Source: Rotaria socialis (taxonomy: Eukaryota > Rotifera > Eurotatoria > Philodinida > Philodinidae). From it: DNA of 64,000 bases. Positions 34,901 to 47,978 of the stretch are shown one piece after another (within the stretch, counting starts at the first letter, position 1; each line of letters starts with the position of its first letter). The notes beneath the pieces were generated by a model that was given only the letters and a program-made list of their open reading frames with translations, had not been told where the DNA came from and searched no databases. The stretch is taken from positions 1 through 64,000 of the forward strand of contig CAJNYU010000408.1 in assembly GCA_905331475.1 (NCBI GenBank), in the 5' to 3' direction. Both the position numbers and the translations under genes were made by a program.

Positions 34901-37900
34901 GGATATTGCTTCTGCCATATTGATACTGACGCACAGGAATATGATAAAGAAATAAGTAGTTTAAGTCATTTCTTTCATCTTAGCTTTGTTTTCGGAATGA
35001 GCATACAATTGGAGAAAAAGCCTTTAAATCGATTCCCAAATGAATTTAAAAGTTGAAGAACTAATATTCGAACAACTATGTTTCTCGAATACTAAGATTC
35101 ACTGCGAAAATTATTGACAGAGATCTGAGACAACATCGTTTAGATGAAGTTTCACATTCATGATTCGCTTTTCATACAGACACTTACTCACTTGGGACTT
35201 GATGGGAACAAGATTACGGATAATGGAGCACAGCAACTCGCGGAGGCACTGAAAACGAACAAAGTAAACTGAGAATTTTAGTCATAATTCACTGATTGCA
35301 CATTCAATCGAAAAATCATCGATGTACGTGTATCATATGAGATCATTTCGAGTGATATGGGTGTACTTAGATCTCGCACACTTCTTAAGCATAGAAAATC
35401 GTGATTCTAGTTGAGGAATTTTCGTTGCACGGATCATAGCTGTCTTTCTATAGGCCTAACACTATGACTCATTCAATTTCACGATGAGAATACATCTGTA
35501 TTTTTTTTTGAAAGAGATTTATTTCTGATTAAATCTATTTTTTTCACTCTGAAGTTAATTTTAATCCCTTTGTGGATTTTTAAGGTTCGATAAAGTATCT
35601 CTACTATCAAAATAATAAAGTATTTTATATTGGATATAGAATGTAATGAAGGGATTCTATTTGTGAAATTTTAGTTATAGCTGCGTCTTTATAACGCGAT
35701 TTGTTGCACCCCAGGGCTGTAATAGAACACCAGAATGAAAAGGTACCGTGCATAAAGCGTTCTGGTATGCGCTCGAAATTAAGAGAACAACCCTCAACGT
35801 ATTCATCATCTTTGCCACATGCAATCTTGTGTTGCGCTCCAAGAACTTGAATAAGGCAATGAAAAAATAGAAAGCACTTTCAAGTATCAGAAAACTCAAC
35901 TAGCTAGGATCAGTTTCTTAGATTAAGATATGTTTGTACTATCGTTTTTTATAAGTTTCAAAGCAATATCAAGCTGAAGTATCAGTACATGCGTATAAAC
36001 TTTGGAATTGATCACGTAGTTCCTTTCCATCGACAGAATAAAATGAGACTATGATTGATATACTATTTTTCAACATAGACACTGACCCATCTATACTTGC
36101 ATCAGAACCAAATAAAAGACACAGGAGCACAAAGTTTGGCCGACGCACTAAAAACTAACCAAGTTAGTCATTTTTCTTTTTTCATTTCAACCAATAAGAG
36201 ATCCATTGAGTGTGATAATCAGATAATCACTGCGGCTTTTTTGACTTTGGAGCAAAAAAAATCACAGCTGTTTTCATATTAGATTTATTTAGTGACAGAA
36301 ACATACGCCATGAGTGTTGAGGAGAATTCGGTGTCTGTTTTTTAACTTCGACACGTATTGCGTAGGAGAAAACCAGCGTTCGATCATAGGCAGCAATATT
36401 TGAGTAGAAGGTGAATTTAAGGCTTAGAGCGATAAAGAAATACTAGCTCCATCATCTCATCGTTAAGATACCATTCAGTTCCATAGACGGAACTAGTTCA
36501 GGATGTCTCTTCGGACTCACATTAATGAGGTACTATCTGAAAACTCCTAAAAAAAGAAATAGGACATTACCAAATATATTAAACTTCGATTGAACCCTGA
36601 TGCACAGCATTCTATGCAAGAGATCCTAGTAACCACATAAAAGAGTTCATTTATGCAAGTATTCTCTTAACGATAGCTTCAGTCTATCGATTGTTTTAGT
36701 TCATAGCTAAACTGGAGTGAATGACTTTTCATTGTAGTTGTTCGGTATTGTTGGAACAGAAAAATGTTAAAGTCGCTATTAGCAATATGTATCAACTTTT
36801 CATATTCATATATTAGCTTTAGACAGTAGTAAATTTCAACTTAAATACTCATCTTCTCCTTTTTATGCAGAAACTAATACAGTTAGGGTTGTATCAAAAC
36901 CAAATCGAAGATATGGGAGCGCAGTATTTAGCCGATGCATTGAAAACAAATCAAGTGAGATATTTCTGCAACTCTTACTTCCATGTCATTACCAGCTGAG
37001 TTTTGTGTACATGACAGATAAATGATTTAGTGTCAATGATGAATATCTACAGTTTTAAGTCTAATTAAGATTAAAGATAGACACCTTTCATCTAGTGTAT
37101 TTCTCTGATAATTAAGAAGAACTCACTTTGGCTATCGCTATCACGACTTTTCCATTCGGATTCGGATATTTGAATCTGATCTTTGCATACACAATCTATT
37201 GTAGAAATTACGCTTTCAGATTAGTTAGTAAAGAGAATCAACACAAGAGAATTAAGAAGATATTTTCCCAGACACTCCTGACGATGAGCTCAGCGTATTG
37301 CAGATCAAAAATTACTAAATTAAACGTAAGCGTAGGATTCACTCTCAATTTTGGTTCTCAATTATAGTCACTCAAGGAATTGTACCTATACAATAATCAA
37401 ATTGGAGACAACGGAGCACAGAATCTAGCTGAAGCACTAAAGATTAATAAAGTAAGTGGCCTTCTTTTATAATGCCCAGAGAAATTCACAGGAAGCCGAA
37501 TGGTTTAATAAAGATACGACAGTAGAAGTTTTTTCCGTTTTCTTTAGAAATTATAGAAGCTTTTTCTTTGTATAGTACTTGACTTCTGGGAGACAGGCTT
37601 CTTTTCTCGTTGAAGGTGTTAACTGCTACTCGGTTGTTTGACATAAATATGATTTATAGTACGTGTCTCAATCTATTCATGCTACTCGAAATAGAGTATA
37701 TTTTTTCAAACTTAGTCATAAAATTGATGCAATCCACGTAAAATAAAAGCACATCCCTTGTGAACACATCGATCAACTTCCTACGAGTACTCAAAATTTA
37801 ACGCGTCTCCCTTCTTTAGTGCTAACACTAATTAATAGAGGAAGTAGTGGTATGTTTCGTAGCATTACATCTTTGAAGACTTGAGCAAATAAAAGTCATC

Positions 37901-40596
37901 AGAGAGACAACATGGTATTTCAGCTACACATGTATGGAAATAAAATCAGTGATAATGTAGCGCAATATCTTGTTTAGCTGCTTAATACTAACAAGTTATA
38001 ATTATTTCGAGTGTTTCACACTCTATAGTGGAGAATAAAACATTTTCGAGCAGTATATTCAGTAACGATTCGAGATCTTGGTTAGTAGAGTGTATTTTTC
38101 CTGTTTCCTTTTCTCGTTAAGAAAGGGTAGGAGTTTTTACTATTTTCTCTGTTCAATTGACTCACGAATGTAGCTTCGATTGAGATAGATTAGCTTCGTC
38201 ATTTCTCACAATGAAAACAATCTAGGATCAAGAAAAAACTCAGATGAAGTGATCCTACTCGTGTTTTGGTCTGACAGCACATGGGGAATTTATTGTGAAT
38301 ACATTATTTCTTCAGGGATCCAATATGTAGTGAAATAGTAGGTTTTCAAGCAGTTACTTCGATCATTTACTCATAGAATAATCGAATAAATCTTTCGAGG
38401 CAGATTATCGGTGCCTTTTCTCATACACTATGAGATACTTCCCTCTAAGTAATAGAAATTCGAATAATGTTCATACGATAAAAACATGGAAATATACTTT
38501 CATAGTAATATTATGAATGCTGTTGTGGATATCATTACATATCATCTTCGTTTCGTTTCGAGTAGTATTTAGCAATATCTATAATCATTCAAAGTGCCAT
38601 AGGCGTTTATTAAGTAATAAAACTCAGTAGAAACAAGACTAAAGTCTCGCGAGTTTGTTATCTACGAGGACATAGTTAATCAATGCAATTTATTGTTTTA
38701 TGCCACTTGAAAATATTGTTTTGTAGAAGATATATAATGTGAAACTCAGATAAACTTTATATCCCTGAATTTCGTCTATCGATAGTTGAGAGCATCGTAG
38801 TTCGCAGATGGAGTCGTTGAATATCATAAATATGTATCTGTCTAAGTAGCTTTCCCTCTTCAAAATAGGTACTCACACAGATACATTTGTATGGAAACCA
38901 AATCGGAGACAATGGGGCACAACAGTTGGCCGATTCGCTTAAGCAGAACAAAGTAAGTGACTTCTTCAACTTTACAACTAGTTATCAAATTTTTTTGAGT
39001 GTGATAAGTTAACCATATCGTAAACAATCAAAGCGCTCTTCTTCTTTTGTTGACATCTATCAGTTCTTTTCAAAAAGAGCGATATGAACCTGTATTATCG
39101 ATATCTGAATTGAAGGGTCGAAGCCTGAGGACGCATCCCGCTTCGATAATCTCGCGGATTTCTTCTCTATTAAGATCTTCTGTGGTACTTTTAAAATCTA
39201 TTGCTATATTGTTGAGTATCATAGTTTTTCTAAGGAATGGATAATTTCAAAAGTGTCCTCCACCATTTTTCTGCAGTATTTATGTATGTCCATAGAACAT
39301 AATAAGTTATCATTGAATGATTTAGTTCAATACTAAGGTTAAACTCAAGTGAATGTTTAGGTCATTTATGCGCTTAATTCTACGAGTCATACGACTATTG
39401 CTTGATCGCAAAAGATTAGTTCATTCGTGCTTTATTCGACTGAGGGCACTCGAATGAAAGTCTATAGGTGTAGAGCTGATCTTTCAAGCTTTGAACTCGT
39501 TTTTTTCTTAATTCATCTGCAAGTAACATATTGTATTATTCTTGAAGCCTCTAACATTTTACAGTAGTTTGAAACTTGAGCCCGGTACACGCGTACGAGG
39601 ACTTTAAACAGCGAAATATCAGTATTTAATATCTGCTTTTGTTTTTCTGCGCAGAGCCTGACTCATCTGAATTTGCAACATAATCAAATTACCGATGGCG
39701 GAGCACACCTTTTAGGAGAAGCACTAAAACAAAATAAAGTGAATACTTATCTCAAAGTGCATTCTTTTAGCATGATTAACCCTATTCCTCTATTCTAGAC
39801 GCTGCAAGTTATATATATTGGTGGCAATAAGGTCTCTGCTCCTGTACAAACACGTTTGAATCAACAAGACAATCGAATCCGTTAATTTTCCTGTTTATTA
39901 TATTTTGAAATAAAGCTAAATTTAGTCGATTGATATAAACTATCACATCTTTAACATAACTTTGAATATGTTCGACTCGAGCATTAAAAATCGATCGATA
40001 TGCCTAAAGACTCATTGATACAAGAGAAATACTCGCAATATGAATAGATTGATGATTTTTTGATGTTATGATCACATAAGCTCGATGCAATAATTCTATT
40101 ATCTTTCACAGGAAAGATGATATAAGATGGACGTAATTCGTGGCCATGATCTTGTCTTTCACTATCGGTTTCAGTCATTCGCGTTCCTGAATGATCATGA
40201 GCTGTGAATTTCTTAATTTGAAAAATATCGCTGCTTATGTATCATACCTCTTTTCTTATCAATAAGTTTGTAATTAGATCACCTACCCAAAAAAGACGAA
40301 AAGAATACGCGAATCGTAGAGATTAATCAGAAATAATTTTTTCAAATGTTTTCTTGTGAACACGCTTGCAGTGTTATGGTGATAATAATCAAATTGGTGC
40401 GAAAGGGACACAGCGTCTCGCAGAAGTAATGAGGCACAAAAAATTAACTTCTTTGATTTGCTGTATATTCTTGTTATTTGTTCAGTTTCACTTTTCTTTT
40501 TGACAGACACTGACGAACTTGTACCTTCCAAATAGCATCTCCGCTGCTACGCAAGCACGGCTGAAGCAGCAAGATGGTCGAATTTCATTTCATTAA
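31977..40596 (+). CDS. leucine-rich-repeat protein, exon array of right palindrome arm
   Basis: Plus-strand 84 bp phase-0 exons: 31977-32060, 32708-32791, 33455-33538, 34464-34547, 35180-35263, 36079-36162, 36871-36954, 37368-37451, a decayed one at about 37924-37990, 38869-38952, 39655-39738, terminal exon 39799-39885 (ends NQQDNRIR then stop), a decayed one at about 40372-40440, and a second terminal exon 40507-40596 (ends KQQDGRISFH then stop). Each full exon encodes one LRR of the pattern LTxLxLxxNxIxDxGAQxLAEALKxNK (ribonuclease-inhibitor class). The exon near 37924 has TAG at 37975-37977 and a poor donor, so it must be skipped for a full product. The 5' end is missing or unrecognised, as in the other arm. 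With all good exons the product would have 11 full repeats plus a cap. Two terminal exons in series suggest alternative 3' ends or a fused duplicate gene. Confidence 0.75.
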
Positions 40597-40670
40597 CTTC
40601 TGTAGTTTTTTTTCCTGATGTGAATAAAATAAAATTCGTTCGATTGTTTCGTGTTGGCCATATGAATCAG

Positions 40671-43560
40671 TTTCTCACATAGGTCTGAAATCATTTAGTA
40701 AATATGTAGCAAACAACCATTCAAAAGGACGTGGCACCTATTATTCACTTTTCCACACGCACCATTCGAAATATACGATTGTTTTCTTTCTGTTCAAATT
40801 TTGACTGCTACAGAAATTATATTAGATAGACTTTTCAGATACATTTCCAGCTGTCGAAGAAAGGAAACTTATTGACAAAGTACTCTGTATTATTCCTGTT
40901 GATTCTGATCAGGGAAAACTTCTTGGCACTTGGATTTTTTTTAGCGATTTCGCACTTTTATTCCATCATTCCATAAAAGCGATGTTTATTTCGTAGCTGG
41001 CTTTATATACTTTTATGATTGCAACAATATTAATTGCTAGTAATTGATTGAACTCTTGAAAAATCCTTAGTCTTTCAAACTATAGAGAGTGTGATGGTTG
41101 TGTTTAAATCTAGCAGCTATTATCGTAATTTTGCCTCCATCAAAACCGCTCACCAAACAGTTTGATTTAATCACGTATATTCTATGTTTTAATTATCCTT
41201 AGGTGATCAGTAGAACAGTAGTTTTTTTAGTTATTAATTGGACTATAATTTTTTGTTGTTACAATTTGACACGCATATCAGGGAGGAACATTCAACTCAT
41301 GTTTTTAGTGGCTTAACTTATCAGCAGTTAGCAACATCAAATCCGAGGTTTATCAATCGGAACTGCTAAAAACAGCTTTTGCTGTTCGATGCTCTTTATA
41401 TCTAACTATTTGTCCTAAGTCTGTTGAAGCTATGAAATCATTATGCTAGCAGTTGAAATTTTCTGTCTTGGTAAAAGATAAATGGCATCGATTATTCATT
41501 TATCAATTCTATTATAACAAACATTTTGTATGTGCTCACATAAACGAAGAATAAATCTGCATTCACTTATACATCCGTCATTTGAGTATAGTATTCACAC
41601 ATTTCAGCAAATGAAGATTGAACTAAATATGCATATTCGACAGAGCATAACCAAAAAAATCGTTGTTATAAGTGAAAGCAGCTGGACAGTGGAATTAGTA
41701 TTCTGACTGAAAATTTTTCGACTCACTACCCGCTCTTTTCCACTAAAAACGGGAATAGATTGCAGAAAGAAAAGTCAAAAATTTTCCCCGTCGCAATACT
41801 GCTTTCTTGTGGGTTCCAATGAAATTCCACTATTTTCGGAGGTCGAAGCTGTCAAAATTGTTCAAACTGTTGACAAAAACTAATAAAATCTTCTACAGCA
41901 GATTTTAGCCAGCTTATTTGACTTCTTCTAGATTTCAATCCTACCACCAGCATTTTACTTTCATTGCAATTTGATTGAATTTCTTCTACTTGGAAGATAT
42001 GTCACTTAATTACATGTTGAAAAACAACGCTCTGTGAGAGAATGTCAGATTGTCGTACTCATCATGAAACTAACCATGGTTTTCATTAAATATTTTTCTT
42101 GTGTGTGCTATGGGATGGTTCCTTCTTTTTTCAATACTGATACCAACATCCACACGCTCAAGATTCTCCAAAATATAAGTAAACTCAATGATTCCTAATT
42201 TATATGATTATGATCTTGAATGAGTGAAAGGAATGGCGTTACTGATTCAATTGATACATATTAATCGTTCATGTGGTGAGTTTGGTAATTTATAAGTCTT
42301 ATTTTCACCACCTTTACGAATAATTTACTACGAATTGACAGTAAACTGTAGAACTTTTTGAAGATCTATTTTCTTTTTTTAAAACTTAATATAAATGAAG
42401 AATGTCCATCACTTCCTTGATTAAGTTTTCAGCATTGTTGTCGTATAATTCAACTGCATTTACATTAGACATCATTTTTCGGAAATTAGCTACGGCATTA
42501 TTAGATTGATATTTTTATTCATCCAAAGTGCCTACAAAAAAAGGAATTGTTAACAACAAGTTTCTAGTCCACCAGGAACAAATAAAAATGTCGTTTGGCA
42601 TTCTTTCCATCTATCTTGCAGCACTACGTTGATAAGCTTTAAACGCATCTATTGTTTTACGACTCATTGCAAACCAAGTCTTGTGTGACAAAGGTTCCAA
42701 AATCATAGCACCAATTAGTATATCAACAGAACATTTTGATATTCGCTGTACAAGAAAAATTCTATCTGATGATGCTCTCTGTTTAGATTTATTGCAACAC
42801 AAAATCAACAGTAAACGTTAATACAAAAAATGAACCCATAGATTTATCTTAGTTAAAGTATTCTTCGAGTTCAATTTTATTTTAAATGAAAAAACTCCGT
42901 TTTCTTATTTATTCTTCTCATAAGATGTACTATCGAAAACTATTTTTGTAAAAAGAATTATTAAAAACTACTAAAGATATGGTTGTGCTTGGTTGAACTG
43001 AAGAATCAATATGCGTAGTTACGTATGTTAAACAATTTTTCATGTGTTTTTTGTGGATTTTCTGGAAAAGATATTCGATGCTCCATAAAGATCTCCTTGC
43101 TGTTATTGAATAATACGATAAAAATTACACATGGATTAGCACCGGTACGAGCCAAATAACCTGTGGGTAAATTATATTTATCCATTCCAACATCAGGAAT
43201 ATCTTTTTTTGTAGTATAACTATGAGCCATTGTTTGACAGTATTGAATATAGTTATCTGTAGTATAGCAGTTACAACGAAAAGACAAGAACAGAAAAATT
43301 AATCATTCTATGCATGACGTCATCGTCTTTGTTTCGTGAACGTATCGATGGATACTGTGCGACTATCTAGTATTATATGCACCTAAATCAATTGACAGAT
43401 AATCAACAATATATGCTCGTTGACACAGATTTTCAATATTTTGCATTCGATATTATAGATCTCAGAAATTTATTCCTGTGCGAAAATTCCGTTGATAAAT
43501 ATATTTAAAAAGTATTAAACAAATTTATTGTTAAAATAGCAACAGCGATAAATAATTCTC
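40671..43560. other. intergenic with unrecognised minus-strand fragments
   Basis: No gene could be built. Minus-strand frames at 43287-43006 (93 codons, containing GYLARTGANPCVIFIVLF) and at 42808-42611 (65 codons), plus an open stretch near 42540-42400, may be exons of one or two decayed genes, but no family was recognised. The interval 40671-42330 appears empty. Confidence 0.4.
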
Positions 43561-46500
43561 TTATCGAAGCCAAATGCTCAATTGGTTACGATAGGAAAAT
43601 TCAATTCGAGTCATAGTTGAATTTTGAAGTCGATCGATCTTTGATGCAATTGCTTCTTTGACGGCTGCTTTTACCCTTGGTTTAAGTTTGACATTATCGA
43701 TTTTATTTACTTGTAATAATATTAATTCGCGAAAATAGACAGTATCGACCAAAAATCTTAATGCAAAATCAATCAGATGTTTTTCTCTTATCAGTGCCTG
43801 ACCGCCAATAGCGAGATAACGCACTTTAGGTACGAGCATATCCAGACGATTGACATCAAAAGATCGATGCTCTCCGGCTTTCACAAAGAGACAAACATGT
43901 GTGATCAATGGATAACTGCCGGAACAGCGACAAAAATCTTCCCAATGTACATCGAGATGCGACAGATGAGTTGATAATACCAGAATTATTTCCAGTGATG
44001 AACGATGCTCGGCACTGTCCAAAGGAAGATATTGTTTGAATCGAAACGTCAATGAACGAAGATGAATGCACGGATTGGATTTCTCTGGGCTAGCAACGAT
44101 CTCTGCTTCATTCTGAAATTGAAAATAATACATGCAATTGTTAGATATAACGTTATGAATGTTTTTTTTATCTTTACTTCTCACCACATTTTCTACTTAA
44201 TTCATCGACAATTTTTTAACTAAACTTACTAGATTAGAGAAAAGTTATACTAATGTAAACCGGAGACCAAAGCGAATTAAAACAAGTCTTTTTAAGGACT
44301 CGATGATATTCAAATCAGATTAAAGTCTGACAAAAGTTCTGGCTCTGTTTCTTTTGTTAAAGATCCGTTTGTTTATATTTGGTCTATTTGCAGGAATTCC
44401 AAGATCGTTTACTTGTATAAAACAAAGAACATTAAGTAACTACATAATAGCAGTCATAGAATGACTTTTATCATAAAAGGTTATTCCGGTTGAAATTAAG
44501 AATATCTTATCGTTAGCACTATAATAATCTATATTTGACAACGTTAATTGATATCCCGTATTTCTCTATGGTTCAGAAAACGAAACGAATAGGAAAAGGT
44601 TTATTGTGATTCGATTAGTTTTCAATTTCTGACGTGAGCATTAATCCATGTCCTCTCGTCAAACTATCGAGATATTATAGAAGAAAAGGGTCTATCTATA
44701 TATTCATGAATATGAGAACGATGGTTTACATTTATTCCGAAACACACACAATGGAGCGTCTTGACTGTTCTTAATGCTTCAAGACTTTTAATCAATTGTT
44801 TTTTGTTGCTTGTCCACTTCCATAGCCATTCCATCGTTGAACGATCGAAGTTCTTTCTAACTGTAGTCAAGTAATGAGTAAAAAGTTCACAATTGTGCAC
44901 GGTGCGCATTTGCTTCAACAAATAAACAGGTACAGAGTAGACAAGAAGCACGGATTGTATATCAATCAATGAATAGTAGTTATCGATTAGTTCCAAATGT
45001 TCATCAACATGAGAGCTAGCATTTTCAAATGGCCATCCATAATTATGAAATCTACGACTCCATTCTTGTTCGTACTTGGCAGGAAACCGAAACAAATATT
45101 GAAATTGATGACGTTTGAGAGCAGGCAAATTTGAAGGGCTAACCGACTGTTGAAAAGCTGTCAAATGATCTAAAGCTAAAAAAGAAACGGAACATAAGCT
45201 TTGATGCCTTTACATTATATTCATTCACAAATTATTCCGGATGAAAATCAATGCTACGTTATTTTTATTTAAAGCAGCTACGAAATATTCATGATGACTA
45301 GAAAGATTAATACAAGTTAATCTTAATACCATGTTCGGTTAACGAACAGAACTTTTCTGGTTAGATTAACTTTCTAACACCGGTTTTAATAATTTTTCGT
45401 AGTGAAAGAAATAATAAATCAAATATTAAGAAAAACTTCAGACAAAAAATAATTGATTGCACTTACATTGATCATAGACATCAACCAACGTGAGTGTGTC
45501 AAGATGAGAAAAGTTGAGTGAATTCAATAGCACCAAAAGATCTTCGAGTTCTATATGACGTAAGACAAGTGATCGAAGTTTCGTACCATTAGCATTTGTA
45601 CGACGAAGATCTTGTTCGCATAATTCAAAACGTGCAGGTGACTGGCCTTGTTTGGATAGTAAGTTCTTTTGTGGCTGTTCAATAGTTACAATTAGATGTT
45701 CGAGTAGTGGTAAAGCTTCAGGCATCAAGAGAAGAATGAGTTCAGATGAATGTTGTAAACTCAGAGTCAACCGTACAGTGTATATCCAACACAGTTGATA
45801 TTCTATTGCATCATACAGATCATTTCTGCGTTTCCAACTCTGATCGTCATGCCCTAAAAGCAAATAAATGTTTGCGAGGATTAAGAATTACTAAGCCAAA
45901 ACTTCAGTTATGAGACATCTAACTACTCGATTTTTTTAAATGCTATTTGATTTTGTTGTCGAATAAATACCCTTATACTTGACAACGCTGTTTCCTTCAT
46001 TATCTTTCTTTTTTTATGACAAAATTTCTAGTTGCTATGAAATAGGAGTCCACATTTCTTATATATCTTTTAACCTAATTTGATGTTCTCAAAATAGATT
46101 CACCTCTTTTCTGCTTACTCTGACAAATTATCAAAAACAAAATTCGCACTTATTTAATAGCATAGCTTATGTATGAACCTTTTGTTACTTCAAGTATCAT
46201 CGTTGGATACGAAACACGATCACGAATCATGACTGCCAATGTGTTCATATAGGTATAAGATGGATCTTTAAAAACAAGATGAAGACAGCGAAGTTGTGAT
46301 TCGAGAAGTGTTTGAAATTGAATTGCATTAAACAATGACCAAATGCTTAGTATAGCTTCAGGTAAAACGTAAATAACTCGCAGAGAAGATAAAAGCCAGT
46401 CTGTCGTTTTAATTATCCACCGATTGAAAAGTAAGTCATAATCAAATTCATTCTCAAAACAGATAGTATGGGCTGCGGAGACGAGCCCTGTTTGCCATTG

Positions 46501-46716
46501 ACAATCTGAATTATAACTACAATTGTCAAATAATTCAACTATTTCAGCATGCGATATATCTCTTAAATCGATAGTATGACGAATGATATCAGAAGTGAGT
46601 AGCTGATTCAAGCGTCTATTAATACCAAAAAACGCTCGCCACATATGACGTGAAGAGAGATACCCAAAAATCATGAGCCATATTTCATTCGGTAATGATT
46701 CAAACGTGAGAGTCAT
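43561..46716 (-). CDS. F-box protein, four exons
   Basis: Minus-strand exons 46716-46179, 45853-45467, 45169-44730 and 44112-43561 join with matching phases into 638 codons plus a stop. Residues 4-40 (FESLPNEIWLMIFGYLSSRHM and on to NRRLNQLL) form an F-box, which in other proteins binds SKP1 to recruit substrates to an SCF ubiquitin ligase. The remainder is leucine-rich with segments such as LIVTIEQPQ, LRSLVLRHIELEDLLVLLNSL and LDTLTLVDVYDQ, resembling the irregular LRR-like tails of expanded rotifer F-box families; no catalytic motif is seen. Introns are 325, 297 and 617 bp, longer than in the neighbours. The last junction is the least certain: the 44112-43561 exon could belong to a separate gene, although the phase is right and no independent start is evident. 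Confidence 0.78.
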
Positions 46717-47978
46717 TTTTTTATTTGTTATTATATTTTCGTTACATTGACGGAAATATATAACCGACTACTGTTCTCTCCCTTACCCAACCGGTGTGAA
46801 TGAAGCTTCTATTCTCTATGTGTATCAAAATGGTTAAAAGAAAAAATAGAGAACGACAGAATAGCGAAAAAAAGATGTCGACACAAAAAACAAACATAGA
46901 AAACAATTATGGAGAAAAGAAAAATGTTGATCATATTATTTTGTAATAATTCAAATTCGTAAATATAACGAAATATACCCACCATACATCAATTTGAAAT
47001 TCAAGGAAATGAAGTGGAATTCAATGTTTGAAGCACCCACATCTGGATTTCACGTGTCAGTTGTTGTTACCCCATCAATATGGAGTTGGATGTAACTGTA
47101 TTTCAAGCTTCCTAATTCTAGTGTGGAGCCGGTATCTTGTAGGTGTGCAGATATATGTATGTCGATATCAGCAGAAGTCAGAGGTCCAAACCTTCAAGAA
47201 TATTTTTTTATAACTTTGAGAGCTAGAATTTTCTTTCCAACGAATGTAAAATAATTATATAACATTTGCTGTTTGTCTCAATTAAAATAAGTTAAGATCA
47301 TCTAAAGTTTTCCGTATTGAAAACGATTGAAATAATGATATACTTTGTCTTTGTTGAATTCAGAGACACATGTCGAATTATTATAACGAAATTCTTGAGA
47401 AAAACTAGCTGGGAATTCGATCCTTTTAATCGAGAAGTTGACTCATCGCTATTAACTGTGGTCAAGATACTATCCACTTTCGAAAAGTAAATAAGATTAA
47501 TTTTATTCCATTAACATATGCCAAAATATCAAAATTAAGATAGCAGAGTAACATATAGAATCAGTACATATATATATATATCTTATGGTATAAAAGATAT
47601 TCCTCAATCTACACTAGAATTTATAAAAAAAAGATTTTATTCTTTCATAAAAATTATTCAGGATATGGATGTGACTGAAGATGATATACAACTACCCACG
47701 CCACGAGAGATTTATGCACTGGCTCATTTTCAGTTTTTCTCCAAGCAAAATCGTGATTCTCACAGCAGATTTATTTCATTTCTATACAGCTCACTCTATC
47801 GTCTGAAGCGAAACAAACGAGAAAAAAAGAGTGTTCCTTTTCTTTTTCTGTCTACCATGTGTCAATAGTGTAAATTGTTTTTGTTCGAGCAATTATAAAT
47901 AGGAAGAAGGTAAAGCCAATACTTATAAATTATTTTTCTAGCTTTTTCAACTATAACATTAGTCCATATTTGAAAAAC
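46717..47978. other. intergenic between divergent genes
   Basis: Region between the F-box start (minus) and the ART-TPR start (plus). It contains a short TA microsatellite at about 47567-47580 and a 67-codon plus-strand frame (47665-47868) without recognisable features. A TTTTTCTAG at 47933-47941 could be the acceptor of a 5'UTR intron for the downstream gene. Promoters of both genes must lie here, but no specific element could be called. Confidence 0.4.

Larger units (their letters stand above)
20000..40670. repeat. ~20.7 kb imperfect palindrome (two inverted arms)
   Basis: The left arm (about 20000-31276) reappears in reverse complement as the right arm (about 31591-40670). Exons, introns and flanks correspond in order. 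Matched 84 bp exons differ at 1 to 6 positions (about 93-99% identity), and introns are alignable by eye. Outer ends correspond at 20067-20160 and 40506-40596. The left arm is about 2.2 kb longer because of a gap-centred duplication, small transposons, a satellite and one extra repeat unit. The two arms are separated by about 310 bp. The sequence shows the inverted arrangement directly; whether it is chromosomal or an assembly join cannot be decided here. Confidence 0.9.

Noticed and set aside
20000..40670. CRISPR-like array because of regular repeats
   Set aside because: The repeats are coding 84 bp LRR exons with splice sites separated by hundreds of bases, not short direct repeats with unique spacers.
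42400..43287. A defined gene on the minus strand from the fragments near 42.4-43.3 kb
   Set aside because: Frames could not be joined with matching splice phases and no domain was recognised, so only a note is kept.
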